Below, piece after piece: positions 15,101 through 27,324 of a stretch of 64,000 bases of DNA. Location: positions 19,084,062 to 19,148,061 of the forward strand of contig OU612074.1 of the NCBI GenBank assembly GCA_914767715.1. Direction: 5' to 3'. Source of the DNA: Membranipora membranacea. Its lineage: Eukaryota > Bryozoa > Gymnolaemata > Cheilostomatida > Membraniporidae. The notes beneath the pieces were generated by a model. That model saw only the letters and a list, made by a program, of their open reading frames with translations, had not been told where the DNA came from and ran no database searches. Positions within the stretch are counted from its first letter, which is position 1; the number at the start of each line of letters is the position of its first letter. Made by a program: the position numbers and the translations under genes.

Positions 15101-18100
15101 AATCATTATGAGAAAACCCCCACAGATCTAACTGCATGGGTTAATAAGTTTTTAAATAGCTTGCACAATCAAGACAAGCAGGCGGAGACAGAAATCTAGG
15201 GTTAGTGACTGACCTCGTTAGAGTTCCATTTATACTGCCGCTCGGGGAGGATCTCAGCCTGCACTATACCACTCTGTGACGTCGCTGCTTCTGCAAAGGG
15301 AAAAAAACACTGTGAAATCTTTGCACTTTGCATTATCTTGATGGAGTATGTCACAATATGGAATTATATTTTCAGCAAATTTTTAGCCTTCAAGCCTAGT
15401 CCACAACTGCAGCAATTTTTTTGTTTGGTTCAGTGGGGCTATCAATACCTTATGAATAATCATGAATATAATGGAAATATCAGGAGTTATCCAAAGCTAA
15501 GATAGATTAATTAACTCCATAAGAAAATAGCAGTATTTGCGATATAAGCGTGAAAAACTTTGGTTTTCACGCAAGCTGTATAATCAAATCACATAGGATC
15601 AAATTCAGCTATTAATGTGCAGTGTGACAGCTATTGGTGAAGAGTGAGTGTGAAATCAGTTCAGAGGATTTCGATTTCCACCAATTGTTGAGATTTCCAC
15701 CAATTTCCACCAATGATTGATTGATTGTATTGCTATCACTGAATGTAAAAGTTGTAACTGTAAAGGACATCAGCAACATCAGCCAGCCGGAAAAGGCAAT
15801 TCACGAGGCGGTTAAAAACATCAAAACGGACTGGTGCAGGTCCACTGATGACCCACAGCAATGAAGTCAAAGCTGATACCAAGAAGTAACAGCTCTAGTC
15901 TTGGACTATGTTGGCACATCCAACCTCCGCACTTTTGGCCGATATATTATAAATATATTATATATATATATTTTATAAAAAAAATCTGTCAAGCTTTGAG
16001 CTAAAAAGCTTATATGAAAAGTAAAACCGGCTAATTCCTATTATGTGGAGGACAGGATAGCCTTGAATCTTTAAGAAGATTTTACTGCTAATGCTGCAAA
16101 AGAATGTCACTCTTGAACAAGTGCTCCCTGAATACTACAGGAGATATTGTGTCACGGCACTGGATCTAGGATTCTATCCCTAACTAAGCAAGGACATCAA
16201 ACAACATTAAATGGATTTCTAAAAATTTTCAATAAAACCTACAATAAATCTGACTAAGCCAAATTGTTGAACAGATTTAATGCTAATACAACATGTGGTA
16301 ATGTGGCTTCACTGCAAACACACAGCTAGGAAGACCTGAAGTCACTGACAATGTGCAGTGCTAGTTTTATGTCAACATTTAGATCAACTGGTAGAATCCT
16401 TCAAAAGTGACGAAAGTTTGTGACAGTGACAGGTTGCTGACATTGACAAGCTGATACTGCTAATCAGAGAGACAATCATTGGGCTAATTTCCCTGGAGAG
16501 AGAGGGAGGGGGAGGGAGAGGGAGTGTGACAAGTAGGCCTATAAGTGTGACTTTCATAACCCTTCAAAGTCTGTGTCGGTGTGAGACATGTGAGGATGTG
16601 ATAATAATGTTCATACAGACTATACTGAGTTATTGTTATCAGTTATTGTTCAGCAATCTGCTGGGCCCCGCTGGCGGTTTGATTGTCATTAGGTGCGGTA
16701 ATACCGGAAAGCCGAGAGTTAAAATGCAGCATTGGGTTTAAAAATGTCCCCTAATTTTGTTTAACGGCATTCACTTTAAAGCCGGGCCTCGTTTGGCAAC
16801 TCAGGAGATGAAATATCTCATAAGTTTCAACCAAGTTTCTGCCAATGCATCAGTGTGACGGACTTTTTACGCATTAAGTACACTCTAGTTTTGTTAGACA
16901 AGCAAGGAAAGCGCAGTGGAGACCATACTCCCAGAGAACAGGTGGTTGACACTCATAAGAGTTCTAAAAGGCTGCAATATGGCGAAACTGTCAGGATATA
17001 ACGTATTTGGCAACATGATGACAGGATGCTCTAATAACTCTCGGAGTCACAAAGAGTTCAAACAGTGATGTTTTGTAGCAATGTACCTAGGTTTGAGTTA
17101 TATTTCAATAGTTTTAAATGGTGACAATACCCTTGTCAACTTTCACAAGATTCGCCCACATATTTGGTACATTTTTAACCACAAAAAATATGTCATCAGC
17201 CAATTTAACCAACAGCAGTATCTGGGACTGAACATGGAACTGATGACAGTCAAAACACAGTAAAGGTGGACAGATCCCACACAATAATAACTGGAAGAAT
17301 AATATGTCTCTGGCTGCAAGTCAAGCATTGTTCTTGGACCTCATTTTTTTGCTTACAACCTCAAGTGGGGGATTTCTAATTTTACTCCTGGACGCTGCAT
17401 AACATAACAAACATTGCTTATCATCTTCGAAGACAATAACACCCATTGATCTGTGATTGAAGAAGGGAGTGATAATTGCATGCCATGTTAGAGACTTCAT
17501 AAGACATCCCTTATGCTGACATGCACTCATCAAATTGACATTGTCATCAGGGCGATGACCTTTGCTGTGGGTCAGCTTGGACAAGACAGTTCTCATACCT
17601 GTCACTGACCTCATGCTTATGTGTCCTCCCCCTCACATGGCAAGCAGCAGTGGAAACAAATACCAGGTAATTATTGTTTCTGAGAATGGTACCGACAACC
17701 GAGGTGTACCCTACGCCACAACCAAACGTGGGCCGCCCAATACAAATAAGATGACCAAACTCAGAGATGAGAGACAGCATTACAAAATTTAGGAAAGAAA
17801 CTATTTACATTGACATCAAAGATAGAAGATAATGTTTGCAACATGGATTTGATACTTATATATCAATGTCTATTTTATCAGGATGTGTTTGAAACATTTT
17901 ATTATATTTAGTTCCGATAATAATTGATGAATCTGAGCAAGGTCGACTGGCATCCTCTCACTAACCCAATTTGTTTATTTTCATCCTATATTGGGGATAA
18001 GATTTCTACAGTGTTGAGCCAAGTTAGGTCACACGGGAGCACCTGCTACTGATTTTCACCAATAGTAATAGTACAGCCTGTCATCTAATAATGCAACTTG

Positions 18101-19789
18101 TCAGTTTCTCCTATGAGAAAGCATGTGTTATGTTTATCTTAATGCATCATCTCAAATTCGTCCTTCAGCAATGTACCGCTGATCAGAGAAGAGGTCGAGA
18201 AGTAATAAAACAATCAAATTTAGAAAATTACAGTGCTTAAATGCCTGCCCATGGGTGGATGTAAATATTTTGAGATTTATATTGAGCACTGCTTTGATAT
18301 GATTTCACTACATTCAGCAAACAAGACCAGGGTACCATCTACAATTATTTCTGGCGCAGATAAGGAGCTTGAAAATAAACCTTATGTGATAATTATATTG
18401 AAATAAGTAATTAAGTATGGCAAATCTGAATTTTTAAAATACGATCTCCTCCACAAGTATAGGACCTATATTTAGGCTATAATGATTTGGATTTGATGCG
18501 GAAGTTACAGACTGAATGCTTTTGCTCTATGCTTAGAAACAATTTTTGTTGTAGTATTGTATTGCCCTGTGCCTAGAAATTACTGTCTTTAAAACAACTC
18601 AATTAAGCGTTTTATAAAGTTTTAAAATTATTATTTTTTCTTTCTTAGTCTTATCGTAACTTTATGCAGAACTCACTGAATCGGCAGGAATATTGAAGAT
18701 GATGTTGAGGAATGCTTTGCAATTCATCTGTTTCAACTCTGTAGACAATAGTTATTATTTTATCATTAGCCTATCTATCATTTTATTTCTTTATCACAAT
18801 CATGCCAGGTTGGTCAGGACCAAATCAAATCATGATGTGATAATGGAATAAAATGATAAATAATGATCAAATAAAAAGAATGGTCTTCAAATCAAATCCA
18901 GTGAATTCAGAAACAACCGCACCAGGACAGGCAAAACCAAATTCTAAGATTCCTATGATCATTGTGAGATTGTCAGAAGAAGATAGAAATAACTCTGAAT
19001 GACAATGAAAAAAACAAGGGACATCTTGACTTCCCTAACCTCGTGGGGCTGGTGGTGCGCTAACTGGTGACAAACTACCTGATGGTGCAGTAGTGGCATA
19101 GACTTTCTTATACCAATTCTTCTATTGTTTGTACTCCCAATAGACAAAGATTTGTCTATTGGTAACCCAAAGAGGATGCATGGACAACTTTTGTTTAGAA
19201 CAACTAAGAGATTTCTCAATTCAGAAAATTTCAAAAAGGGGCTACTGACAATTTGACAATGAACAAAATTTGTGCATTTCAACTTTTTAATTCTAAAAAA
19301 GCAATAGCTTTATAATTCAGAATGACAGTGTTTCATGAGATTGAGCCGAGCAAATTTCAATGTTGTTCGATCCACATGGAAAAGCCTCCAGGTTCACGCT
19401 GAGCTCAAAGGTTCAGATCAATATCATCAAAGGCTGCAGATCAGGAGGCCCAGGCAGATTTTTTAGAAGATTCAACCCATGGAAAAATTTCAACCCATGG
19501 TAATTGATGTTTATTGCGAAGATGAACCAAGAAGTGCTCAACCCTATCTCATGGAAACACAGTGATTCTGTACTATAATCCTATTGCTTTTTAGAATCAA
19601 TGAGTTGAATGCACTGTTTGCATATAGTCAAATTGTCGGTATTTGGATGTTGCTGAAGTGAGAACTCAGCTCGAGCTTACATTTGACATGAAAACACAGT
19701 GTATCAGATCAAAGCTTACCATTTTTGATTTTAATACTGCTGATGGGCAAACTAGAAGTCACCGAAGCCTTGTAGTCTTTTTCACTCAT
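122..19789 (-). CDS. CAMTA: Calmodulin-binding transcription activator (CAMTA), 3' end outside window
   Basis: CAMTA proteins bind DNA and calmodulin in the nucleus and link calcium to transcription. Coding exons in transcript order: 19789-19720, 15290-15214, 13251-13042, 11065-10855, 10132-9930, 9466-9047, 8790-8202, 7950-7624, 7449-7330, 6517-6392, 6125-6003, 5592-5442, 4940-4733, 4360-4223, 3893-3717, 3306-3176, 2649-2509, 2144-1983, 1573-1353, 953-775, 321-122. All have GT/AG ends, phases agree throughout, and they give 1394 codons plus 2 nt. Domains: CG-1 about 40-157 (WKKRKDG basic motif, FHRR, ILVHYLN); Q/N/S/T-rich middle about 257-700; IPT/TIG about 733-825 (PEWSYADGGCKVLLVGPW); helix about 830-850 (RLEMIKLRL); ankyrin repeats about 892-1000; conserved TLAEHIIAAIPDRIK; at least five IQ motifs from about 1285 to 1394. 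The start has an in-frame TGA two codons upstream. The last coding exon or exons lie beyond base 1. Family call is certain; exon 1 is the least certain part. Confidence 0.95.
590..745 (+). repeat. Dispersed repeat, copy B
   Basis: AGCACATTTGGATTAATCC followed by TACAGTGCAGAGAGACTCGT matches the reverse complement of 52258-52330 nearly base for base. CCAGTTCGG...GGTGACTTTTC matches the same locus in direct orientation. An 11-G run interrupts it. It lies in the last CAMTA intron of the window. Confidence 0.6.
3597..3705 (-). repeat. Dispersed repeat shared with 63140-63250, copy 1
   Basis: Read on the minus strand, ATTAAAGAGG...GGTCAGATTC...CCAATTCTGATTTCGTACATGTGCT...TTTGGCGC lines up along its length with the plus-strand segment at 63140-63250. 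It lies in a CAMTA intron next to the donor of the exon at 3893-3717. Family unknown. Confidence 0.6.
5298..5472 (-). repeat. 35-bp tandem repeat, 5 copies, spanning a CAMTA splice donor
   Basis: The plus-strand unit is gtaccttgacttagaatgct followed by gtatgttatgtacga, repeated five times with few changes. On the minus strand, 29 nt of the first copy are coding (end of the exon 5592-5442). The junction CAAG|GTACTC is repeated in copies ending at 5442, 5407 and 5337; it is mutated to CAAG|TTAC at 5372 and altered to CAAAGTAC at the far end. Confidence 0.92.
6783..7241. mobile_element. Foldback MITE bounded by TTAA
   Basis: Two arms, 6783-7005 and 7016-7241, are nearly identical inverted copies around a 10-nt loop (ctaataaaaa). 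They differ by a few substitutions and a 3-nt indel. The ends read TTAAACCACTGCTG and CAGCAGTGGTTTAA, so TTAA borders both ends, which suits a piggyBac-type target, though TTAA is itself palindromic and could be part of the terminal repeat. It sits in the CAMTA intron between the two exons encoding the start of the IPT/TIG domain. The mirror open frames inside it are by-products of the palindrome. Confidence 0.88.
9007..9032 (+). repeat. GATA-type microsatellite
   Basis: agatagatagtagatagatagatagat, an imperfect tetranucleotide run in a CAMTA intron, 15 bp downstream (minus strand) of the donor of the exon 9466-9047. Confidence 0.8.
12890..12905 (+). repeat. Poly(C) run of 16
   Basis: Sixteen consecutive C after GTGCGCAAG in the CAMTA intron between the exons 13251-13042 and 11065-10855. 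Confidence 0.9.
13885..13942 (+). repeat. 10-bp tandem repeat (cagactgtct)n
   Basis: Five perfect copies of cagactgtct at 13891-13940 with a partial copy before them. The array is bracketed by GTACC on the left and GGTAC on the right. Located in a CAMTA intron. Confidence 0.9.
16494..16524 (+). repeat. Purine (G/A) tract
   Basis: About 30 bp of almost pure purine, ggagagagagggagggggag then ggagagggag, in the first large CAMTA intron (19719-15291). No other clear feature was seen in that 4.4-kb intron. Confidence 0.7.
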
Positions 19790-19800
19790 TCCTCAGCCAT
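19786..19800 (-). promoter_or_regulatory. Four-codon upstream ORF overlapping the CAMTA start codon
   Basis: On the minus strand ATGGCTGAGGAATGA begins at 19800. Its TGA stop overlaps the proposed CAMTA ATG at 19789 (ATGA overlap). If this stretch is 5' UTR, a ribosome using the first ATG would stop exactly at the main start, an arrangement compatible with reinitiation. A possible splice acceptor (CCCTCAG) ends at 19816, so the 5' UTR may continue in an upstream exon. Transcription of this stretch is not shown by the sequence. Confidence 0.4.
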
Positions 19801-19829
19801 AAGTTGTGCAAGTTGCTGAGGGTGACACC

Positions 19830-22800
19830 ACACCGTCCCTTCATCTACATCATCGGTTGTGTAGTAACTCAGGCTAGTGCAGGACCTCTGATCTTCTCGG
19901 CAGGTTGATTATGGATACTGATGGTGCCACTGCTTACAACTCCAGGAGTCAGATCTACAATAAGGAATTGTATGTTGATTTACGAGCTCTACATGAATTA
20001 ATGATGACAATCTTGCCTCGATTATTGTAACAACACCAATAAAAACCCGCATCCGCAAGATTTTGTCTATAAAAAATCTAGGTTCTGGCAGTGTTACTGG
20101 TATTAGCCAGGTGTTGTCATGAAATTGTTACAGCCTGACAAATAACAAAAACAATACCCTCACCATAATACTGGTATTATTAAGTTTCACTCCCATAACC
20201 ACTTTTCCCTCACAGCAACAGATTTTTATTTAAAATCGACTGTGCTAAGGGGGACTCCGCTGACTCTTTGACAGAGGCAAACACAAAACTATTAACAGTA
20301 AAATTCAGCTGTCACGGGTTTTATCAATGAAAAAAACATGAAAGAAATACATCTCCACAAAAACATTCTAGTCTTGGCTGGCCTTTCGGCATTTGGCTGG
20401 CCTACTGGAAATAGTCAATTACTAGAAACATCACAGCACTCATCAATATTGGCATTCCTTGAAAACCTCCTTGCCAAACAATAAAATTCTATAGGCCCTA
20501 TATAGTCTTGAATAAAATATCCTTTTTTTGTACTGTACCGCATAATGTCCTGCATAAGGTGGTAACAAAATGAAAAACCATGTCAGACCCAATATGCCAG
20601 ACTAACAGCTAATCGAATCTCGTGAAATTCACCACCAGTCAGCAACCAGAATACCGCCTCAAGCAACGATTTTTATACAAAGATGAATCTAAGACTTTGT
20701 AATAATTATTTTATCTATGGTTGAACCTCACACACGATCCAACAAATACGAATGGATGAACACAAGGAACGTATATCGCAGGGTATATTTCAACTTGACA
20801 ATCTAGCTGAACTTAGCGCCAAATTTATCGCTAAACTCATCGCTCTACCACTATACAATTACAAGGTGTAGCCTGATGTGTAGCCAGCACACATGAAAGA
20901 AAGTACACAATTAGCGTAAAGTAAAGTGGACATACCTGAAAACAAATTGAACCAGGCTGACGAGCTAATTTTAGCAGGAGTGTTGCCCTCTAGCAATCAA
21001 CAACAGATCGGCTGCAATAAAACAGCAAGTAACAAACAAACCTATCTTACAGCCTCACAGCTCACAAGACTATATAGTGTTTATCCCTTATCGCCGAAGA
21101 AGCTGCGGCAATCTCAATGAAGCTGCCGATATAGTACAGCATGTGATTAGCTTATAGTAGGCATAATTAATATCAGCAACATATTGATAGTGCGGTCAGC
21201 GACCTTATCCTTATGAGATAGGCCAGGTATTCCGGATACCACCGGACCAAACTCCTGGTAACTGCTCCTAGTTTTGTCTAGACCAACTTGACATGAAGCC
21301 AAGTTTGATGATTGCCACGTTGAGTCCCTTTTAAGTCCAGACAGTTTTATGCAACAAACTCCATTTCTAAATGTGATAGCAGCATTAAAAACTGGACTCA
21401 GAAACTTACCAGTAAGTCCTAAATCAAACAGCCAAGTTAGGGTTAGATAAATATGCTAATCCTATGCATAATTTACTATCAGAGAGCTGCAAACCTGTTA
21501 AGACTAACACAGAGAATGGAATGAGGAACAACCCAGTTTAAGCGCACAGATTCAGTCGCACATATTCAGTAAACCCATCCAAAATCGCCCACACAAATAC
21601 ATCAAGGTCGTCAGAATTATGAATCAGCTCATCGATAGAGTTACAATAAATAGCAACAATGAAACAAATTGCAGATTATCTTATCTTTTTACTACAGACA
21701 CAGGAGCATTTAGCCTTGTTGAAAGAGAAACAATTGCAAAACCATGACTTGAATTCATTCAGTATTCACTGGGTTCCAACATGGCCACCAGCAAGTAGCC
21801 TCAGGGATGTGACAAGAAGATAAAATACAGTCATCTTACCAGATGTCCAGAGTATAATAGAACTCTGGTACAGAAAATACAGAAAATTCCTTAGCTGGAG
21901 AAGAATCTCTCCGGCAAAAGTTTAACCAAAGATCAGCAAACTCTATCGGCAGAGTATCGAGAGGAAATGAACCCTGTGACAGGTTCTATTGAGGTGTCAT
22001 GCTGGCAAGATCTCAGTGTACAAAACATTGATGCCATTATGGTCAGTGGAGGCAAATCAAGGGCGGATTTATTAGAGTCATAAGGGGTGAAAGCACAAAC
22101 CAATCATCAAGAAGTATTGGATGACAATAATTTGATTGAATGTGTGATATCGTTCACCATTGCAAACTGCAAATAGAAAATATTTCCTTCCAAACAGCCC
22201 CCAACGAAAGAAAACAATTCAAATCTAACTCTCTCATCTGACCATGCACAACTTTAGCACATGATTGTCAGCGTATAAGTAATAACCCTTTCAGGCTAGT
22301 TACAACCCTGGAACAATCTTGCAATCAAGGAAATGATACTGTAAGCCTATCCGATGAATAGACAGTGTTATCAATGAAATGTAATCCTGCTGACAGCACA
22401 GTGGATAACTACAAGGCTTCAGCGGCAGCGGAGCTCAGCCAGGTTAGGCTCGAGGCAGCATGGAATACTTAATTATTGATTATACCCATACTTGGTGACA
22501 CTTCATCCAGATGATACTGACTATACAACAGAACGTTTTATCAATTATTCACCAAAGTCAGCAACGATGTTAGAGACAGTAGCGCTGATAATTAACTTAT
22601 TGATGTTGAATTATAAAAAGTGACTTGAAGTGATGATATGCAATTTGCTGAGAGGCTAGTGCAATTAATATACGAAATCTGTCCCACTGCGTTTCACAGG
22701 AAATATGTATGTAACAAACAACAGGACCCACACACCCACACTGATCATCTACAGCATCGATATAAGATGAATAAAATTGTGGTGAGATTGTTGATGTGAG

Positions 22801-25800
22801 GTGATAGAAAAATCCGGACCTCAAACATCATTGTACTACTTTTTAAGAATAACTTTGACACCTGGAAATCTAATTATCGAGATTATGGTCACTGAACCAC
22901 CCCCTACACCACCCAGTGACAATAATTGACCAGATGACTAGAAGATTTAAATAAGCTTAGCACAATTACATACCTGGAATTTATTGAAAGATTTAGAACC
23001 AAGCTGGTTTAAATTATCTAGGGCAGCAAGTTAGTCGGACAAATGCAATCAATGCTGCCTAAGACATTAGCAGAAAAGAAGTGCTTTCTCAGAAAGTAGT
23101 TGCGAAAGTGATTTACCATGAGAGAATGCCGAATTGTTATTAAAACTGATATTGGGGCAATATTTAAATCTGGTAAGATTCTAGATGATTATGTAACAAT
23201 TATAATTAATTATCTTTATATTGGTAGGTTAGCAAACTCCTCTAAACTAATGGTGTAGAAAAGTTAACAGCCTGTCCCAGCGGGTGCCTGGTCAGCGAAA
23301 GGAGCACAGCGATAATTGGAAATCGTGGACGTCAGCTAATGACGGTAACTGGTAGACCTTTAAATTGACCTAACAGGATATCGATTGGCCCGGTCGCTAA
23401 CATCTCCATAGATGTGTGCTGTCAAACTTTTCCTAATTAGCTTAATCATGGTAACATACTGCAGCAGACAGGCTGATTAGTCTTTCTAATCACCCACAAA
23501 GGGCTTCGGCGCGACCAGGCTAATTGCGAAGGCGATTAGTCGGATTTCAGCTGTTGACAAGCTGGTATTGAATGCAGTAGGAGCATGCGGAGGCCATCAT
23601 CAAAGAAAAAATTACTTTGCAATAAAAGTATTACCTATAGGGAATCAACAAGGCTGTAAACTACAAGACTGGATTGTTGTGCATTTGCAACCGTTGATCA
23701 CTGAAAATCCGAGTGCCTATCACTGCTCGCAATTAGAGCCAGAACATTGCAACCAGAAAAAAACTAAAGCCAATTTGTTTACCAACAACAGTAATCGCTG
23801 ACCAGAAGGATCCCAGACCTTAGTGCCCATTATTCTCCAAGTTTTTATCACAAGTCATGATAAAAAGTCCCGGAGTTTCATGATTGACAGGCAGAGCGTG
23901 TGATCAAAAACGCCTGACCTCACGGTAGCAAAATGTTAACAACTCCCACGAGAGTTGAGACCAACAGATTAAACCAAATGTTTCATCGGATGCCAAGTCC
24001 CTCGAGCTGTTCTATGACAACTGCAAATAATTTGTCTCTTCGACTGAGCTTTATTTATCAAGAAATCTGAATCCCAAAAGATTTACACTTCCACAAGAGT
24101 AGGAGAAAAATTGATTAATTCTCGTCTGCACCAGAGCACTAAGGGAAAGTCTGAAAGTTGTGTGTGGTAGCCCTCCCTGGACTGCTGATAATCCTGAAGG
24201 ATTTCAGCAACTTCAGTAATGCATGGAAAAAGCTGCATCTCCAATATAATACAGCAGACTTGCATCCTGTTTGAAGTTTGTCATACTCAATCAATACAAT
24301 CAATCAATGACAGTATTTTAGTACATGGTTGCATAACAGTTGTAACTTGAACTGTAAAACTGCAGCACTGAATGCACCAGCATGACCCCATCAGTCACTA
24401 GAGTCAATATGATTAAGTTTATTTGACAGTTAATTGTCAAAAATTCCTTTGAAATAATGAAGGCTTACAAATACCTCACAACTGTAACATAAAACATCAA
24501 CATACATTACAAAAATTGACAGCAGTCAGGCCTAGTTGGTAGTCCTGTCAGTATTATCGTACAGTACAAACTTTTTACCTGTTCACAAGATGCTTGAATA
24601 ATGTTAGAGCAAACGATCTGTAGGGACTGCCACTGCTAAACTGATGTAAGAAACTGATCAACCTTGTAATTAGAAGCTTAGCCAAACACAATCACAACAA
24701 AAGAGCTAAATTATCAACACCTTGGACTCCAGAGCAATATTTATTGATTTGTATGTTTTTCGTGCCTTCATCAATGGAACACCTTTTAAATATCTGCACT
24801 ATCATTATAGCTTTTTCACCCTTCATTACATAAGTTTAATCAGAGATTATATTTTGCTTTACTTTATAGTTACTATTGTGAAAAGAGAGAGTGTATGGTT
24901 ATGCTGACAACACAGGTAATTAAAGTAGAACTGGATATTATGAAAGTTTCTATATGCAACACTTGAAGATTAAACCTACACCCTAGATAAAAACAATAGG
25001 CCTACTTTGTATACAATTCTCTACCCACAGTGAGATTTAAAGCAGCCGGAAAAACAATCAAGATTTGATGGTCGAAAGGTTATGAGCACTTGCAATTTCC
25101 CATTACCAGACAGTAATCGCCAAAACAACACACTTTAAAACAAAATAAATACCATATAGTAGACAGACAAATTACATAACTTATTCCTTCTTGTACTATT
25201 CAGACATGCATTATATGGTACACCAGATTGTTCTAGCGGACAATAGAGAGACTAGAGAGAACAGAGCGTTTTTCCAATCGGAGGTCTTGCAAAGAAAATA
25301 TGCGAGGCTTATTTAGCCAAACCCTAGTTATTGCTCCACTTAAAATCCTTGACATTTCAATAAGGCAAATTCATTTTTGAAACAGAAAACCGAAAACTCA
25401 GGAGAAATATAGTTTCAACAAGCAGTGAGCAATTCGGTAAAGCGACCTTTGTCAAAAATCATCTCACCGAAGAACCATCAACTAGTGGTTTTGGCAGTTC
25501 TAAATTGAAATACCCCCCCCCCCCCCGGGTAATTACCACTCGCCCAGGATATTGTCTTATAGCCCAACATTATTCATCAAATCATGCCATACCATCTACC
25601 ATATACCCTACCCATATGTTCACCCTGGTCTGATCAACCGTCCACTAGTGTGATTGTCCACTAGTGTGATTGTCGTAACTGTTTTTTCATCAAGCTAATT
25701 CATTGCAGTTTAATGCTGGTACACATGTTGATGATAAAAATCAGTCAATTGTCGTTTCTGCAACGTTGGTGACAGGATCACAGTGGCAATGACCAGCACA

Positions 25801-27224
25801 TTCCACATGTGCCTAGAGGACGACAGTAACAATTAAATACTGGTTAGGCCAATAACAAACTATCGCATTCAAAACGTGAGGCTGCAACTTTTTTCATATT
25901 TGTGTAACTACCTGCATCCTTTTTTTTGCAACAACTTCGTGTAAGCAAAAATCAACCAGAGTACACAATTTATCCAAACTGGGTGTCAATATATGAAAAA
26001 TGCTGATGCAGAACTACATTTCCTAAAATCCAACTTTCATTCTCACTGTCATCACTGATATTATGGTTTTGAACAATAAGACTGGCAGGTAAGAGCTCAC
26101 TAAATGAGTTTATGTACCACTAACTAGATCAACACTCGGTGCAGAAAGATGTTTTATTTCATTTTACAGAGTATTGGAGGAGGGAATGGTGGGCTTTAGA
26201 ATCATCGCAGTAACTACGTTTAAATCCTAATCACTCAAAAACCCAAACACCCCCAATCTTGATGTCAAGGGTCAATTGAGCCACTCAATACCACTGACCT
26301 ATAACAGAGTGCAATAAGAAAATCAACTCTTAGGGGATGATAATTATTATCAGTATTGCCTGATGTAATAGAATGCCTACATATCATATCCCTCATACTT
26401 TATTAATAAGATAGTTGAATATCTAAGAGCCTGAGTGCACCAAGGTCCTACAGACGTAAGCTCATGGAGTGTGTGATGCGCATGTATACTGAGCAGTCGA
26501 CATCAAACACAAAATTGTATAGGGCATTTGAGACAAACTAAGTCGGCTCACAGCTATCTTGCTTAATCAGGACCCTGATGTCACAGAGAAAACAAACATG
26601 GTCCCCTGGAACGGAAGTATCCACATGTTGTAGAAAGGAGTGTTTGTGTAGTGGATGTAGTAGGCTCTGGCCTAGCTATGGCAGAACCTGATTTAGGACT
26701 AGGAGTAGGAGGGTGTTCTTTGGGGGAGACAACAAGGACTGGACCAACTGGTTGGAAGCAAGAAATTACCTAATTTTTGATAAGTTGCTTTCACTTCAGG
26801 ATAAGATGTACTCATCACCATAAGCCTGTATGTATTGCTTTCTACACCACATACAGGACTATGGTTATGGTGGTACTAACAAACTACCTACCTACAACTT
26901 CAACTACTATTTATTACCTCTCCCAACAACTTGGGGAAACAATTATACATTTCAAATGTGACATTAACAACTTACCTTCTTGTTCTTGATGTTCTGTTTA
27001 TGGTATTTTACAACAAAGTATCAATCCTCAATAATCAAGTGTTTTCCCAATCTAGAACTCTGATGGGTAAAGAAGCTTGAGTGTGAGTTGGGCAAAACTC
27101 ATATAAAAACACTAACTTTCCATGGTAAACAAGAATCCTTCAACAGTTTAGCCTCTGGTTTATGCTTATATCTTCGTGTTCAAGGGATTCATTATACAAA
27201 GTAGGAACTATGTGAAATACAGGC
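19830..27224. other. 7.4-kb region with no gene seen
   Basis: Lies between the CAMTA 5' end and the peroxiredoxin gene. Reading frames are short and show no family motif. It should hold the promoters of both divergent genes and any CAMTA 5' UTR exons, but I cannot place them. A 14-C run is at 25513-25526. Confidence 0.5.
25513..25526 (+). repeat. Poly(C) run of 14
   Basis: Fourteen consecutive C followed by GGG, in intergenic sequence. Confidence 0.9.
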
Positions 27225-27230
27225 TATAAA
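27225..27230 (+). promoter_or_regulatory. TATA-like box upstream of the peroxiredoxin gene
   Basis: TATAAA lies 95 bp before the proposed ATG at 27325. A start site about 30 bp downstream would give a 5' UTR of roughly 65-70 nt. A TATAAA by chance is common in DNA this AT-rich, so position is the only support. Confidence 0.35.
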
Positions 27231-27324
27231 GCTCTTTAGCTTGAAAGGCAATAATCAAAAGCTGTTTCCGCTTTTTACGTTGTCAACACTTTTCCAAATT
27301 TTCTGGAAAACTCAGAGCAGAGCA

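Noticed and set aside
20926-21120. 64-codon open frame upstream of CAMTA
   Set aside because: Opposite strand to CAMTA, no recognised family, length within chance.
23568-23801. 77-codon open frame in the intergenic region
   Set aside because: No motif, no splice or promoter context.
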